From the NCBI GenBank assembly GCA_028720205.1, contig JAQYLE010000005.1, positions 1-32,066 of the forward strand: DNA of 32,066 nt, in the 5' to 3' direction. A program made the position numbers and the translations under genes. The notes below the pieces were generated by a model. The model searched no databases and was not told where the DNA came from. It worked only from the letters and a program-made list of their open reading frames with translations. The stretch comes from Clostridia bacterium (GTDB lineage: Bacteria; Bacillota; Clostridia; Christensenellales; Borkfalkiaceae). Positions within the stretch are counted from its first letter, which is position 1. Each line of letters begins with the position of its first letter. Shown here in pieces: positions 1 to 8,166 of the stretch.

Positions 1-372
1 GCGGAAAGACGAGGGGCGGAAGCGTAGAAGAGGCGCGCGGAAAGACGCGGAACGGAAGCGTGGAAGGTGAGCGCGGAAAGACGCGGAACGGAAGCGAGGA
101 AGGGGCGCGCGGAAGGGCGCGGAGCGGAAGCGAGGAAGGAGCGTGCGGAAGGGCGCGGAACGGAAGCGTGGAAGGTGAGCGCGGAAAGACACGGAACGGA
201 AGCGTGGAAGGTGAGCGCGGAAGGACGCGGAACGAAAGTGTAGAAGGGGCGCGCGGAAAGACGCGGAGCGGAAGCGTGGAAGGGGCGCGCGGAAAGACGC
301 GGAACGGAAGCGTGGAAGGTGAGCGCGGAAAACGTAGAGCGGAAGCGTGGAAGGGGCGTGCGGAAAGACGTA
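1..372. repeat. 36-bp tandem minisatellite, about ten copies
   Basis: Unit starts fall at 1, 37, 73, 109, 145, 181, 217, 253, 289 and 325, followed by a partial unit from 360. Each unit begins GCGGAAAGACGCGGAACGGA and ends near GTGGAAGGTGAGC. Copies differ by a few substitutions. The tenth copy is 35 bp because one base is missing, which shifts the reading frame for the last part. The array continues off the left edge, so its true size is unknown. There are no spacers, so it is not a CRISPR. Confidence 0.95.
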
Positions 373-467
373 GCGTATGGCGATACGGGAATTTCGGCGG
401 CATGCGGCGAACGGCGAGCGGCAAACAGGAAGAAAAAATTGCCGGAAACGGCGGAAAAGTTATATAA
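3..467 (+). CDS. possible C-terminal end of a 12-residue-repeat protein
   Basis: One frame through the minisatellite stays open from the left edge to a TAA at 465-467. It reads as a 12-residue repeat of the type GERGKTRNGSVE, rich in Arg, Glu, Gly and Ser, followed by about 45 unrelated residues. The other two forward frames hit stops inside the repeat. A one-base deletion in the tenth unit moves the frame out of the repeat register. A repeat whose period is a multiple of three stays open in a frame by default, so openness is weak evidence of coding. No start with a convincing ribosome binding site is visible (the first in-frame GTG is at 60). It is probably non-coding repeat or a disordered protein tail. 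Confidence 0.2.
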   Translation, partial: GKTRGGSVEEARGKTRNGSVEGERGKTRNGSEEGARGRARSGSEEGACGRARNGSVEGERGKTRNGSVEGERGRTRNESVEGARGKTRSGSVEGARGKTRNGSVEGERGKRRAEAWKGRAERRSVWRYGNFGGMRRTASGKQEEKIAGNGGKVI

Positions 468-502
468 GAAAAAAACGGCGGATAATAAACGAGGGAGACG
501 CA

Positions 503-1114
503 ATGAAATACGTAAATTCGAAAAGTAAAACAACGACAATGACGACAAAAGCGGAGAATCAGGAGGAAACGGGAACGGAAAAGGGAAAGGAAAAGGGAAA
601 GCGCGATTACATAAAAACGGCTTTGTACGTATATCCCGCGTTGAAAGCCGCGGCGAAAGAAGTGAGCGAACACGTGCAAAGAAAAGCCTGTTTATCGTAC
701 GGCGACAGACGTTCGTGCGAGGCGCTTGCCGAATATCTTTTGCAGCAACTGGATACGAAAGAACGGCTGGAAACGCTTTTCTACACCATCGGCAACGCTT
801 TGGACAAACTTTCCGCACGGGAAAAATTTTTGTTGCAGGTGCGCTACTTCGGCGGAAAGCATAAGGTGATTTCCGCGTATTCCGACGAGGAATTGCAGAA
901 ACTTTGCGGCAGCAGACGCAGTTATTACCGCAGACAGGAAAAATTGGTAAAGAAAATCGGCGAAAGGTTTATGGCGGGCGGTCTGAACGAGGAGAATTTT
1001 TACCGCGAGTACGGCTCGATAGAACTCATCAGGCGCGTTGACAACGCCCTCGCTTCCGGCAGGCGCGGCGCGCAGGGCGCAAGGGAAGAACAGGTGCTTG
1101 CGCGGCTTTCGTAA
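503..1114 (+). CDS. phage-type sigma region 4-like regulator (203 aa)
   Basis: The start at 503 is chosen because GAGGGAGA sits just upstream; the frame extends further 5' but has no site there. The first 33 residues are a Lys/Thr/Glu-rich disordered tail. The rest is helical. The segment LSAREKFLLQVRYF followed by EELQKLCGSRRSYYRRQEKL resembles the 'acid-rich helix, then helix-turn-helix' pattern of sigma-70 region 4 and of ArpU/RinA-like phage late regulators. It lies at the position where a small terminase or late-gene activator sits upstream of TerL in many Firmicutes phages. Seen: helical, basic, HTH-like. Inferred: transcriptional control of the head operon. A DNA-recognising packaging subunit is the main alternative. 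Family assignment is tentative. Confidence 0.45.
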   Translation: MKYVNSKSKTTTMTTKAENQEETGTEKGKEKGKRDYIKTALYVYPALKAAAKEVSEHVQRKACLSYGDRRSCEALAEYLLQQLDTKERLETLFYTIGNALDKLSAREKFLLQVRYFGGKHKVISAYSDEELQKLCGSRRSYYRRQEKLVKKIGERFMAGGLNEENFYREYGSIELIRRVDNALASGRRGAQGAREEQVLARLS

Positions 1115-1161
1115 AACGCGGCGGCGGAAATGCGGCGAGGCGGCGGAAACGAGGGAAAAGA

Positions 1162-1875
1162 CTAATTGAGAGAATCGTCGTCGGGAAAGTTTTTTTTGCG
1201 GGAAGGACGCAGAATCAGCGCTGCCAGCGTGGGGATCAACAGGCAGAGCAGGACCAGAAAGACGATCTGGGCGGGCGACATTCCCTTCGCCTCTTCTTCG
1301 GGCGCGTCGGGGGAAGGTTGCTCGGTAACGGTTTTTTCCGCATATTCGGCGTTTTTAGGAAAGGTAAAGCCCATGGGGCGTTCCACGTAGCCGAAACGGT
1401 CGCCGCGAAGTACGTAACAGTACGTTTTTCCGTTTTCCGTATAATCTCCGTAATATATACAGGTAACGGTGATGCGCGAGAGGATATCGCCCGACAGATC
1501 GGCATTGCCCGAAGCATAATAGGTGACTTCGATTTTTTTATAAAGATACGGCGTTTCGGGCGTGAACGTTACGGGGATTACAGAGGATTTTTTCACAAAT
1601 CCCGTTAACTTTTTCGCATCCCCCGCGTCTTCGAGGTAAGATACGCGATAATAGCCGTCCGTTTCGCCGAGAATACAGACGAAATAACTTTCGGGCAGGT
1701 AAAAAAGGAGCAGGCGCGCCGCCTCCTCCGAATCGGAATAAAACGCGACGTTCGCGTTCGGAATATAAGCGTAGGACGTTTCCGCTTTTACCGCTTTTAC
1801 TCCGCGCGCCGACGGAAAAAACAGCGCGCTCAGCGCAAGCGGGAAAAGAAGAAACAGTGCGAAAATTCTCTTCAT
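1162..1875 (-). CDS. secreted SH3-like protein with C-terminal membrane anchor
   Basis: About 237 residues from the ATG at 1875 (MKRIFALFLLFPLALS). It opens with a signal peptide, with likely cleavage after VKAVKA. Two related beta-rich segments follow (roughly residues 30-90 and 100-160), containing phrases such as GYYRVSYLE and GDRFGYVERP that are typical of bacterial SH3-like repeats. Then come a Pro/Glu-rich linker, one hydrophobic helix near residues 195-220 and a basic tail RPSRKK, giving a type I membrane topology facing outside. It lies in reverse between the regulator gene and TerL, so it interrupts the phage operon. A -10 box lies seven bases before the ATG and no ribosome binding site is seen. 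An in-frame ATG at 1884 is possible. No specific function is recognised; cell-wall binding is inferred from the SH3-like segments. Confidence 0.7.
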   Translation of the reverse strand: MKRIFALFLLFPLALSALFFPSARGVKAVKAETSYAYIPNANVAFYSDSEEAARLLLFYLPESYFVCILGETDGYYRVSYLEDAGDAKKLTGFVKKSSVIPVTFTPETPYLYKKIEVTYYASGNADLSGDILSRITVTCIYYGDYTENGKTYCYVLRGDRFGYVERPMGFTFPKNAEYAEKTVTEQPSPDAPEEEAKGMSPAQIVFLVLLCLLIPTLAALILRPSRKKNFPDDDSLN

Positions 1876-1882
1876 ACCCGTC

Positions 1883-1888
1883 ATTATA
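1883..1888 (-). promoter_or_regulatory. -10 box of the SH3-like gene, leaderless arrangement
   Basis: A perfect TATAAT on the minus strand is followed by seven bases and then ATG at 1875. A start of transcription at the usual distance would fall at or next to the A of the ATG. No good -35 element is visible 16-18 bases upstream. Confidence 0.5.
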
Positions 1889-1930
1889 AAGGGTGAACGC
1901 GTTGGAAATTTTGAAAAATCGCAGGGAATT

Positions 1931-3373
1931 ATGAGAGATATTGTAGAAAAGTTGAGACGGATTGAAGAGGAGCAGAAAAAACGGGCGGAACAGGATAAAC
2001 TCGCCTTATACAACACGGGGGAAAAAATACATCGGAAACAATTGGAGTTTCACCGCTGCGAAAAGCGCAACCGCTGGGTGTTCGGCGGAAACCGTTCGGG
2101 AAAAAGCGAATGCGGCGCCGTAGAATGCGTTTATTTCGCCCGCGGGATTCACCCCTACCGCAAAAACCGCGCGGATACGGCGGGGTGGGTGGTGTCGCTT
2201 TCCGCTCAGGTTCAGCGCGACGTGGCGCAGAAAAAAATTCTGGGGTATCTGCGCCGCGACTGGATTGACGATATTGTGATGCAAAGCGGAAGAAAAGACC
2301 GACCCGAATGCGGCGTGATCGATTTCATCCGAGTGAAAAACGTTTTCGGCGGGATTTCCGTTATAGGGTTTAAAAGTTGCGATCAGGGCAGAGAAAAATT
2401 TCAGGGCGCTTCGCTGGATTACGTGTGGTTTGACGAAGAACCGCCCGAAGATATTTACGACGAGTGCCGCATGCGCGTGTTCGACCGTAAAGGGGATATC
2501 TTCGGCACGATGACTCCGCTGAAAGGCATGACGTTTGTGTATGAACGCATTTATCTGAACAAGTTTCACGACCGGGAAGTCTGGTACGAATTTATGGAAT
2601 GGGCGGACAACCCGTACCTTTCGAAAAGCGAAATCGAGGCGCTTTCCGCATCGATGGACGAGACGACGGCGCAATCGAGACGGTACGGCAAATTCGCCTC
2701 GGCGGGCGTCGGGCTCGTTTACCCCGAATTCGACGAGCGCGTGCATGTGATCGAGCCGTTCGACGTGCCGAAAGACTGGCAGGATAATATTTCCATAGAT
2801 CCGGGGCTGAACAATCCGCTTTCCGCGCATTGGTACGCCGTGGACTTCGACGACAACGTGTATGTGGTTTACGAACATTTCGCCGCGGGGAAAGATATCG
2901 ATTACCACGCCGCGAAAATTAAGGAAATCTGCGACGCGCTCGGCTGGAAAAGGGATTTTAAAGGGAGAATTTGCGCCCTGATCGACAGCGCGGCGAAACA
3001 AAAAACGCTTTCCGGCGTGAAGAGCGTGTGCGAATTGTTTTACGAGCGCGGAATACTCGTGAATCCCGAAGTGAACAAGGATTTGTTTTCCGGCATAGCG
3101 TGCGTGAAAAGTTATCTGCGGCGGGACAACGCCTTGCCGAATATCTACATTTTTTCGTGCTGCGTTAATCTGATCCGCGAATTGAAAAAATACGTATGGG
3201 GCGGCGGCGACGTGCCGAAAAAAGAGGACGACCACGCTTTGGACGAAATGAGGTATTACCTGACGTCCCGCCCGAAAAAACTTGCGCCCGCACCGGAAAA
3301 ATCGGACGTGCTGAAAGAAAAAGAACGCCTATGGAGAAAGGTGGAGCGCGCAAGGCGTTTTAAAGGCGGTTAG
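1931..3373 (+). CDS. terL: phage terminase large subunit
   Basis: This is the 480-residue motor that packages DNA into the prohead and cuts it. The ATPase half has a Walker A motif GGNRSGKS at residues 52-59 and a Walker B motif YVWFDEE with Asp168 and Glu169. The nuclease half shows the expected acidic residues of the RNase H-like fold: Asp290 in SIDPG, Asp352 in ALIDSAAK and Asp438 in DDHALDEMRYYL. Full length for the family, with no frameshift. The start ATG has a weak AGGGAA upstream; the intergenic region to the divergent SH3-like gene is only 55 bases and must hold any promoter. It is followed after about 100 bases by the TerS-like gene. Catalytic residues appear intact, so the protein could be functional. 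Confidence 0.93.
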   Translation: MRDIVEKLRRIEEEQKKRAEQDKLALYNTGEKIHRKQLEFHRCEKRNRWVFGGNRSGKSECGAVECVYFARGIHPYRKNRADTAGWVVSLSAQVQRDVAQKKILGYLRRDWIDDIVMQSGRKDRPECGVIDFIRVKNVFGGISVIGFKSCDQGREKFQGASLDYVWFDEEPPEDIYDECRMRVFDRKGDIFGTMTPLKGMTFVYERIYLNKFHDREVWYEFMEWADNPYLSKSEIEALSASMDETTAQSRRYGKFASAGVGLVYPEFDERVHVIEPFDVPKDWQDNISIDPGLNNPLSAHWYAVDFDDNVYVVYEHFAAGKDIDYHAAKIKEICDALGWKRDFKGRICALIDSAAKQKTLSGVKSVCELFYERGILVNPEVNKDLFSGIACVKSYLRRDNALPNIYIFSCCVNLIRELKKYVWGGGDVPKKEDDHALDEMRYYLTSRPKKLAPAPEKSDVLKEKERLWRKVERARRFKGG

Positions 3374-3412
3374 TAATCGACGCGCGACAGGCGGAAGAAA
3401 CGAAGAAAACGA

Positions 3413-3440
3413 ACAAAGACGCCGGGACAAAGACGCCGGG
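3413..3440. repeat. perfect 14-bp tandem duplication
   Basis: ACAAAGACGCCGGG occurs twice head to tail between terL and the TerS-like gene. It lies upstream of the ribosome binding site and is non-coding. Confidence 0.9.
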
Positions 3441-3472
3441 AACGGAGAGGATAACGACGGGAGGGTGAAAAC

Positions 3473-4021
3473 GTGGACAGGAAGCAAGGCGCGGGCAGCG
3501 CGACAAGCCGCGTTATAAGCGGGTTACAAGAGGAACGGGCGACGAAAAGCGTGGGGGAAGCGTTGCTGAAGGCGGCGCTGGGGTGCAGGGTTGCCGAGGT
3601 GACGGAAGAATACGCCGAAGTGGACGGCGAGTTGAAACTGTTAAAACGGAAAAAGACGAAAAAGGATATACCGCCCGATTTAAAAGCCGTACAGTTGCTT
3701 TTGGAAACAAGAGAAGAAAAGGATATTTCCGCTCTTTCCGACGAGGAACTGGAAGAGGAAAAACAACGGCTGCTCCGTATGCTGTACGTGCGCGAAACCA
3801 AAGAAAAGGCGGGCGAGAATAAGGCGGGCGCGGAAAAGGCGGGCGAGGAAAAGACGGGCGAGGAAAAGACGGGCGAGGGGAAGTCGCCTGCGGGGAAGTC
3901 GCTTGCGGGGAAGTCGCTCGCGAGGAAGTCGCCTGCGAGGAAGTCGCCTGCGGGGAAAACGACGAAAACGCGAAGGAAAAAAGCGGCGGCGAGAGTGAAA
4001 ACGGGCGGAAAAGAAGCGTAA
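3473..4021 (+). CDS. small packaging-type (TerS-like) protein with H1-like repeat tail
   Basis: 182 residues from a GTG that follows GGGAGG with an eight-base gap. Residues 1-105 form a compact helical region. The phrases GEALLKAALG, a Lys-rich stretch and KDIPPDLKAVQLLLE resemble the core of phage small terminases, where a 'PPD..A...LL' pattern is common. Residues about 112-161 are ten consecutive pentapeptides starting with Lys. They drift from acidic (KAGEN, KTGEE) to strongly basic (KSPAG, KSLAR, KSPAR), and the last part, KTTKTRRKKAAARVK, is also basic. This tail resembles histone H1 or DNA-condensing tails. The TerS assignment is uncertain, because TerS normally precedes TerL. Other options are a head DNA-binding protein or a regulator. 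Confidence 0.55.
   Translation: MDRKQGAGSATSRVISGLQEERATKSVGEALLKAALGCRVAEVTEEYAEVDGELKLLKRKKTKKDIPPDLKAVQLLLETREEKDISALSDEELEEEKQRLLRMLYVRETKEKAGENKAGAEKAGEEKTGEEKTGEGKSPAGKSLAGKSLARKSPARKSPAGKTTKTRRKKAAARVKTGGKEA
3806..3955 (+). repeat. ten 15-bp units encoding Lys-led pentapeptides
   Basis: In-frame units of 15 bp, first AAGGCGGGCGAGAAT and last AAGTCGCCTGCGGGG. The first five encode K(A/T)G plus acidic or small residues; the last five encode KS(P/L)A(G/R). The period is exact and no unit is lost, so the repeat number can change without breaking the frame. Confidence 0.92.
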
Positions 4022-4075
4022 AAGACGTGTGAAACGACCGCGGAAGGCGCGGAAAAAAAATAAAAGGAGAGGAGT

Positions 4076-5992
4076 ATGCAGGTAAACAGCGAAACGAAAA
4101 CGATGGAGGAGCGGGAGGAGAATTTGCGGCGCGAACGGCTGGCGCGGGAGGTGACGTTTGACTTCAGGGCCAGGAGAGAGGCGCGAAGGCAGATAGAGAA
4201 CGGCTGGACGCTGAACGTTCAGTTTATGAGCGGCAATCAGTATTGCGACGTGACGAGCGAGGGCGCGGTGGAAGAAGAGGACGCGCAGTATTTCTGGCAG
4301 ACGCACCGCGTGTTTAATCACATCGCTCCCACCGTGGAATCGCGCGTTGCCAAACTGGTGAAGGCGCGCCCCGAAGTGAAGGCGATTCCTTTTTCGAACG
4401 AGGACGCGGATATGCGCGCGGCGCAACTCGCCACGGGGATATTATCTTATTCCTTCGAGCGGGCGAACGTAAAGAAAACCGTTTCGGACGGCGTTTTGTG
4501 GAGCGAAATCTGCGGAAGCGTGTTCTATAAGGTGCGCTGGGACGAGAAAGCGGGCAGAAAAGTGGGCGTGGATATGAACGGCGAGCCGATTTTCGAAGGG
4601 GAAGTGAGCGTGAGCGTGACTCCGCCGTACGAGATTTTTCCCGATCGGTGGGATTGTGATTTTTCCTCGGTGCAAAGTATTATTCACGCGCAGGCGGTGG
4701 ACGTGGAGTACGTGTTTTCCGCGTTCGGCAAGGCGGTGCCGCCCGACCCCGAAAGCGAGTTCGCCGGCGTGAATTTCGGCGCGAAAAACGCCGCGGTCTT
4801 TGAAACGCCCGCCGCGAAAACCACGCGCGTACAGGATAAAAAAGCGGGCGGAAGAGTGATTTTATTGGAACGCTATTCGTTACCCACGAAGGAGCATCCG
4901 AACGGAAAACTGGAAATCGTGGCGGGGGAAACTCTTTTGTACGAGGGAGAATTACCGTATAACAACGGCATGCGCGGCGAAAGAACGTTCCCTTTCGTTA
5001 AACAGGATTGCTTAAAACAGCCCGCGCGGTTTTTCGGCACTTCCATCGTGGACAGGCTGATTCCTGTGCAGCGCGCCTACAACGCCGTGAGAAACAGAAA
5101 ACACGAATTTTTAAGCCGACTTTCGGCGGGCGTGGTTGCCGTGGAGGACGGCTCGGTGGACGTGGACGAACTTGCCGAAGAAGGGCTCGCACCCGGTAAA
5201 ATCGTGGTGTACAGGCAGGGCAGCAAAGCCCCCGAAATGATGGATTTCGGTTCGCTCCCTTCCGATTTTAAAGAAGAGGAAGAATGGCTGGAAAAGGAAT
5301 TTTCGGTGGTGAGCGGCGTTTCCGATCTTTCGCAGAGTTCTACGCCCACGCGGGTGACGAGCGCGACGGGCTTGCAACTGCTGTTATCGCAGGACGATTC
5401 GCGTATGGCCGCGACGAAAGAGAATATGCGCGAGGCGATGACGGAGATCGCGCGGCAGACGGTGAGATTATACAAACAGTTTGCGGGCAACGCCCGACTC
5501 CTCTGCGTGGCGGGCGAAGGAGGAAAAACGCAGACCTATTATTTCAGCGCCGAAGAACTTTCCTGCGACGACGTGCTGTTTAAGGCAGAGGAAAATATGA
5601 CCGCGGAAGAGCGGAAAGAGACGATTTTAAGTCTGCTTTCTTCCGGTATTTTAGCAGGCGACGACGGAAAGATTTCGCAGACGAACAAAAACCGCATTTT
5701 AGACGCCTTCGGGCTGGGCAGTTACGAAAACTGCCGCGATATCTCCGCGCTGCACGAGGAACGCGCCAGAGAGGAAAACCTGACGATCCGCGAAGGCGGA
5801 AAGGCTACGCGGGACGAACTGGACGACGACGAGGCGCATATCGCCGAGCATACCCGCTATTATTTTTCGCAGGAAGGGCGCGCGCTGGGCGAAAAAGAAA
5901 AAAAAGCGCTGCTTGAACATATTCTGCGCCACAAGCAGGCGGCGCGCGCGGCGATAAGCGCGGAAACGGACGAGAAAAAAACGGCGCTATAA
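4076..5992 (+). CDS. phage portal protein (P22-like)
   Basis: 638 residues, close to the size of P22-type portals. It forms the dodecameric ring at the capsid vertex through which TerL pumps DNA. Recognisable portal features include the N-terminal helix with NVQFMSGNQY, then HRVFNHIAPTVESRVAKLVKARPEV, the wing segment VTPPYEIFPDRWD, and the stem/clip part with QRAYNAVRNRKHEFLSRL followed by the VVSGVSDLSQSS..TSATGLQLL pattern typical of P22/P22-like portals. The C-terminal 100 residues are charged and helical, like a short barrel. A strong GGAGAGGAG site precedes the ATG. It sits between the TerS-like gene and the scaffold, as expected. No internal stop or frameshift. Confidence 0.88.
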   Translation: MQVNSETKTMEEREENLRRERLAREVTFDFRARREARRQIENGWTLNVQFMSGNQYCDVTSEGAVEEEDAQYFWQTHRVFNHIAPTVESRVAKLVKARPEVKAIPFSNEDADMRAAQLATGILSYSFERANVKKTVSDGVLWSEICGSVFYKVRWDEKAGRKVGVDMNGEPIFEGEVSVSVTPPYEIFPDRWDCDFSSVQSIIHAQAVDVEYVFSAFGKAVPPDPESEFAGVNFGAKNAAVFETPAAKTTRVQDKKAGGRVILLERYSLPTKEHPNGKLEIVAGETLLYEGELPYNNGMRGERTFPFVKQDCLKQPARFFGTSIVDRLIPVQRAYNAVRNRKHEFLSRLSAGVVAVEDGSVDVDELAEEGLAPGKIVVYRQGSKAPEMMDFGSLPSDFKEEEEWLEKEFSVVSGVSDLSQSSTPTRVTSATGLQLLLSQDDSRMAATKENMREAMTEIARQTVRLYKQFAGNARLLCVAGEGGKTQTYYFSAEELSCDDVLFKAEENMTAEERKETILSLLSSGILAGDDGKISQTNKNRILDAFGLGSYENCRDISALHEERAREENLTIREGGKATRDELDDDEAHIAEHTRYYFSQEGRALGEKEKKALLEHILRHKQAARAAISAETDEKKTAL

Positions 5993-6033
5993 GCGGTAAA
6001 AAAATCTGAACAGAGATAAACAGGAGGATTGAA

Positions 6034-6681
6034 ATGGAAGGATTTGAAAACAAAGAAGAGGAGAACGTGCGCGCGATAAACGGGAACGAGGCGGACGGCA
6101 AAGACGCGAAAGCCGCATCGGCGGCTTCGGATCTGCCCGAAAAGTTTAAAAGCGTGCATGCCCTTGCAGAAGCGTACAACGCTCTTCAGGCGGAATTTAC
6201 CCGTCGCTGTCAGCGCCTGAGAGAGTTGGAGGCGCGTGCGGACAATCTTTCGCGCGGCGATAACGAGCATGGAAAGGACGGTTCTTCGGAAATAAAAGAA
6301 GGCGGTAAAGCCGACGCGCAAGCCGAAGAAAAAACCGGAATTTCCGCTTCGATCAACGACGCGCAAAGCCCCGCGCCCGCCTTGGAAAACGCAACGTCGG
6401 AAAGCGAAAGAAGGGAAGAAACGCGTGCGGAAGTTGCGAAAGCAGACGAAAACGCAGGCGCGGACGAAAAGGCGCTTTTCTGCGCCGAATCGGAGAGTAA
6501 GGAACAAGACGGCGTAAGCGAACAGACCAGGCTGAAAATTATTGCCGATTATCTTGCCTCGCTGAAAAAAAACGCCGCTCCGCTGATTCGCGGCGGCGCG
6601 GGAACGCTTTCGACTCCGCCGGCAAAACCCGCCTCGATAGAAGAAGCGGGGAGAATGGCTTTACGTTACTTCCGCGCGTAA
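6034..6681 (+). CDS. capsid scaffolding protein
   Basis: 215 residues, highly charged and poor in aromatic residues. The segment LPEKFKSVHALAEAYNALQAEF (about residues 30-51) is the recurring 'SVEELAKAYNALEAEFTKK' motif of phage scaffold proteins, followed by a coiled coil RCQRLRELEARAD. A disordered Glu/Ala/Lys-rich middle leads to a C-terminal helix rich in basic and hydrophobic residues (IEEAGRMALRYFRA), the expected coat-binding end. It lies immediately before the coat gene, which is the conserved place. An AGGAGG site lies ten bases upstream of the ATG. It acts inside the prohead and leaves during maturation. The identification rests on motif, composition and context. Confidence 0.8.
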   Translation: MEGFENKEEENVRAINGNEADGKDAKAASAASDLPEKFKSVHALAEAYNALQAEFTRRCQRLRELEARADNLSRGDNEHGKDGSSEIKEGGKADAQAEEKTGISASINDAQSPAPALENATSESERREETRAEVAKADENAGADEKALFCAESESKEQDGVSEQTRLKIIADYLASLKKNAAPLIRGGAGTLSTPPAKPASIEEAGRMALRYFRA

Positions 6682-6773
6682 AAAAAACGTATGCGGATTC
6701 GGTTCCGCGGCAACACGGCGTACTCAGTGCGCGAATTTTAGTAATTTAAATTGAAATTAAGGAGAATTTTATT

Positions 6774-7958
6774 ATGGTAACCGTTACTTCTGCCAACGAG
6801 GCTTTGAAAAATTATTATCTCGACGCCGTGAGCGAGGCGCTTAACAAAAAAGTGAATCCTCTGCTTGCGAAAATAAAAAAGACCACCGCCGACGTGTGGG
6901 GCAAAGACGTGAGAAAACTTGTGCGTTACGGCATGTCCGGCGGCGTGAGCGCCGGAGACGAAACGGGCAATCTGCCCGTCTCCGGCGGGAACAACTGCGT
7001 GCAATTCGTTTCGACTTTGAAAAATCTGTACGGCACGCTGGAAATTTCGGATAAGGCGATCCGCGCTTCCGCAGGCAACGAGGGCGCGTTCGTCAATCTT
7101 CTCAACGACGAAATGCAGGCCCTGATTAAAAGTTCGGAATTCAACTTCGGGCGCATGCTGTACGGCGACGGCAGCGGCAAACTCGCGGGCGCTTCCGTTT
7201 CTTCGACAGACGAAACGGCGGGCGTGGTGAGTCTGGACGACGTAAGCAATATTTACGAGGGTATGATTATCGATTTCTGCACTTCCTCGGGCGTGCGCAT
7301 CGGCGGGTGTACGAGCAAGGAAATTCTTAAAGTAGATCGCGCGAATAAGAAAATTACCATTTCCGGCTCGCCGTTCGATTCCGATACGCTTCCTGCCGGC
7401 GCTTACGTAGCCTTACAGGGATCGAGCGTGAAAGAACTCACCGGGCTGGGCGCGTTATTCTCTTCGTCCGATACGTTATACGGCGTAACCAGAGCCGATC
7501 ATACCTGGATGACTCCGTATTCCCTCGCTTCGACGGGCGCTTTCGATATTTCGAAATTCCAGAAAGCCGTGGATACCATCGAACAGCAATCGGGCGGCAG
7601 AATAAACTTCGCCGTGTGCTCGTTCGGCGTTAAGCGCGCCGTATACAACTATCTCGTTTCCTCAGGCGTTACGCCCGAAGTTAAAGAGATTGAAAACGGT
7701 TTTAAAGCCATTATGCTGGACGGCATTCCCGTGGTCGCCGACCGATTCTGCCCCGCAAGCACGATGTATTTGCTGAATACCGATGATTTCTGCCTGCACC
7801 AACTCTGCGACTGGCAGTGGCTGGAAAACGAAAACGGCAGCATTTTAAAACAGATCGCCGGCAAACCCGCTTATTCCGCTACTTTGGTGAAATACGCCGA
7901 ATTGCTCTGCGTTCGCCCGAACGGGCAGGGCGTGCTGCGCGGCGTGACGGAGGCGTAA
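6774..7958 (+). CDS. major capsid (coat) protein, HK97 fold type
   Basis: 394 residues. The N-terminal helix is followed by a hydrophilic loop region (GMSGGVSAGDETGNLPVSGGNN) that fits the E-loop. Next comes a long segment with helix-rich 'spine' phrases such as NEGAFVNLLNDEMQALIKSSEFNFGRMLYGDGSG. A beta-rich insertion runs roughly from residue 150 to 220. The C-terminal domain contains DISKFQKAVDTIEQQSGG and a terminal strand motif DGIPVVADRFCPASTMYLLNTDDF, which is common to HK97-fold coats. AAGGAG precedes the ATG by about ten bases. Position between scaffold and adaptor supports the call. The exact coat family could not be fixed from sequence alone. Confidence 0.85.
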   Translation: MVTVTSANEALKNYYLDAVSEALNKKVNPLLAKIKKTTADVWGKDVRKLVRYGMSGGVSAGDETGNLPVSGGNNCVQFVSTLKNLYGTLEISDKAIRASAGNEGAFVNLLNDEMQALIKSSEFNFGRMLYGDGSGKLAGASVSSTDETAGVVSLDDVSNIYEGMIIDFCTSSGVRIGGCTSKEILKVDRANKKITISGSPFDSDTLPAGAYVALQGSSVKELTGLGALFSSSDTLYGVTRADHTWMTPYSLASTGAFDISKFQKAVDTIEQQSGGRINFAVCSFGVKRAVYNYLVSSGVTPEVKEIENGFKAIMLDGIPVVADRFCPASTMYLLNTDDFCLHQLCDWQWLENENGSILKQIAGKPAYSATLVKYAELLCVRPNGQGVLRGVTEA

Positions 7959-7992
7959 CGGCCGCTTCGGCGATGAACGCGTAACGTACGAC

Positions 7993-8010
7993 AGGCGCCG
8001 TACGGCGCCT
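7993..8010. other. perfect 18-bp palindrome after the coat gene
   Basis: AGGCGCCGTACGGCGCCT is its own reverse complement. It lies 35 bases after the coat stop. It could form a hairpin that trims or attenuates the head mRNA, but it has no U-run behind it, so a standard terminator is not supported. Confidence 0.6.
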
Positions 8011-8090
8011 TAGGAAAAGCGCAAAAGGCGACGGGCGGGGAGATTCCGGCTTTTTCCGACCGTCGCTTGCGCTCTTTTCGGAACAGGACT

Positions 8091-8130
8091 CACGATAGGT
8101 TCGGGCGCGCCGCGATGGGTTCGGGCGCGC
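8091..8130. repeat. 20-bp imperfect tandem duplication
   Basis: CACGATAGGTTCGGGCGCGC is followed directly by a copy with two differences. It lies in the 208-base gap between coat and adaptor genes, upstream of the AAGGAG site at 8155-8160. Confidence 0.85.
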
Positions 8131-8166
8131 GGAACGATACGCGTAACGATAAACAAGGAGAATGGA

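Noticed and set aside
1-372. 36-bp repeats considered as a CRISPR array
   Set aside because: Units abut directly with no unique spacers, so they are a tandem minisatellite.
2006-3235. Long open frame (409 residues) on the minus strand across terL
   Set aside because: It is antisense to a clear terminase with intact motifs; its protein is low-quality, His/Arg/Phe-rich, as expected from the reverse of GC-rich codons.
3680-4426. Arg-rich minus-strand frame across the TerS-like tail and portal start
   Set aside because: It is the reverse shadow of the 15-bp repeat and portal; no ribosome binding site or domain.
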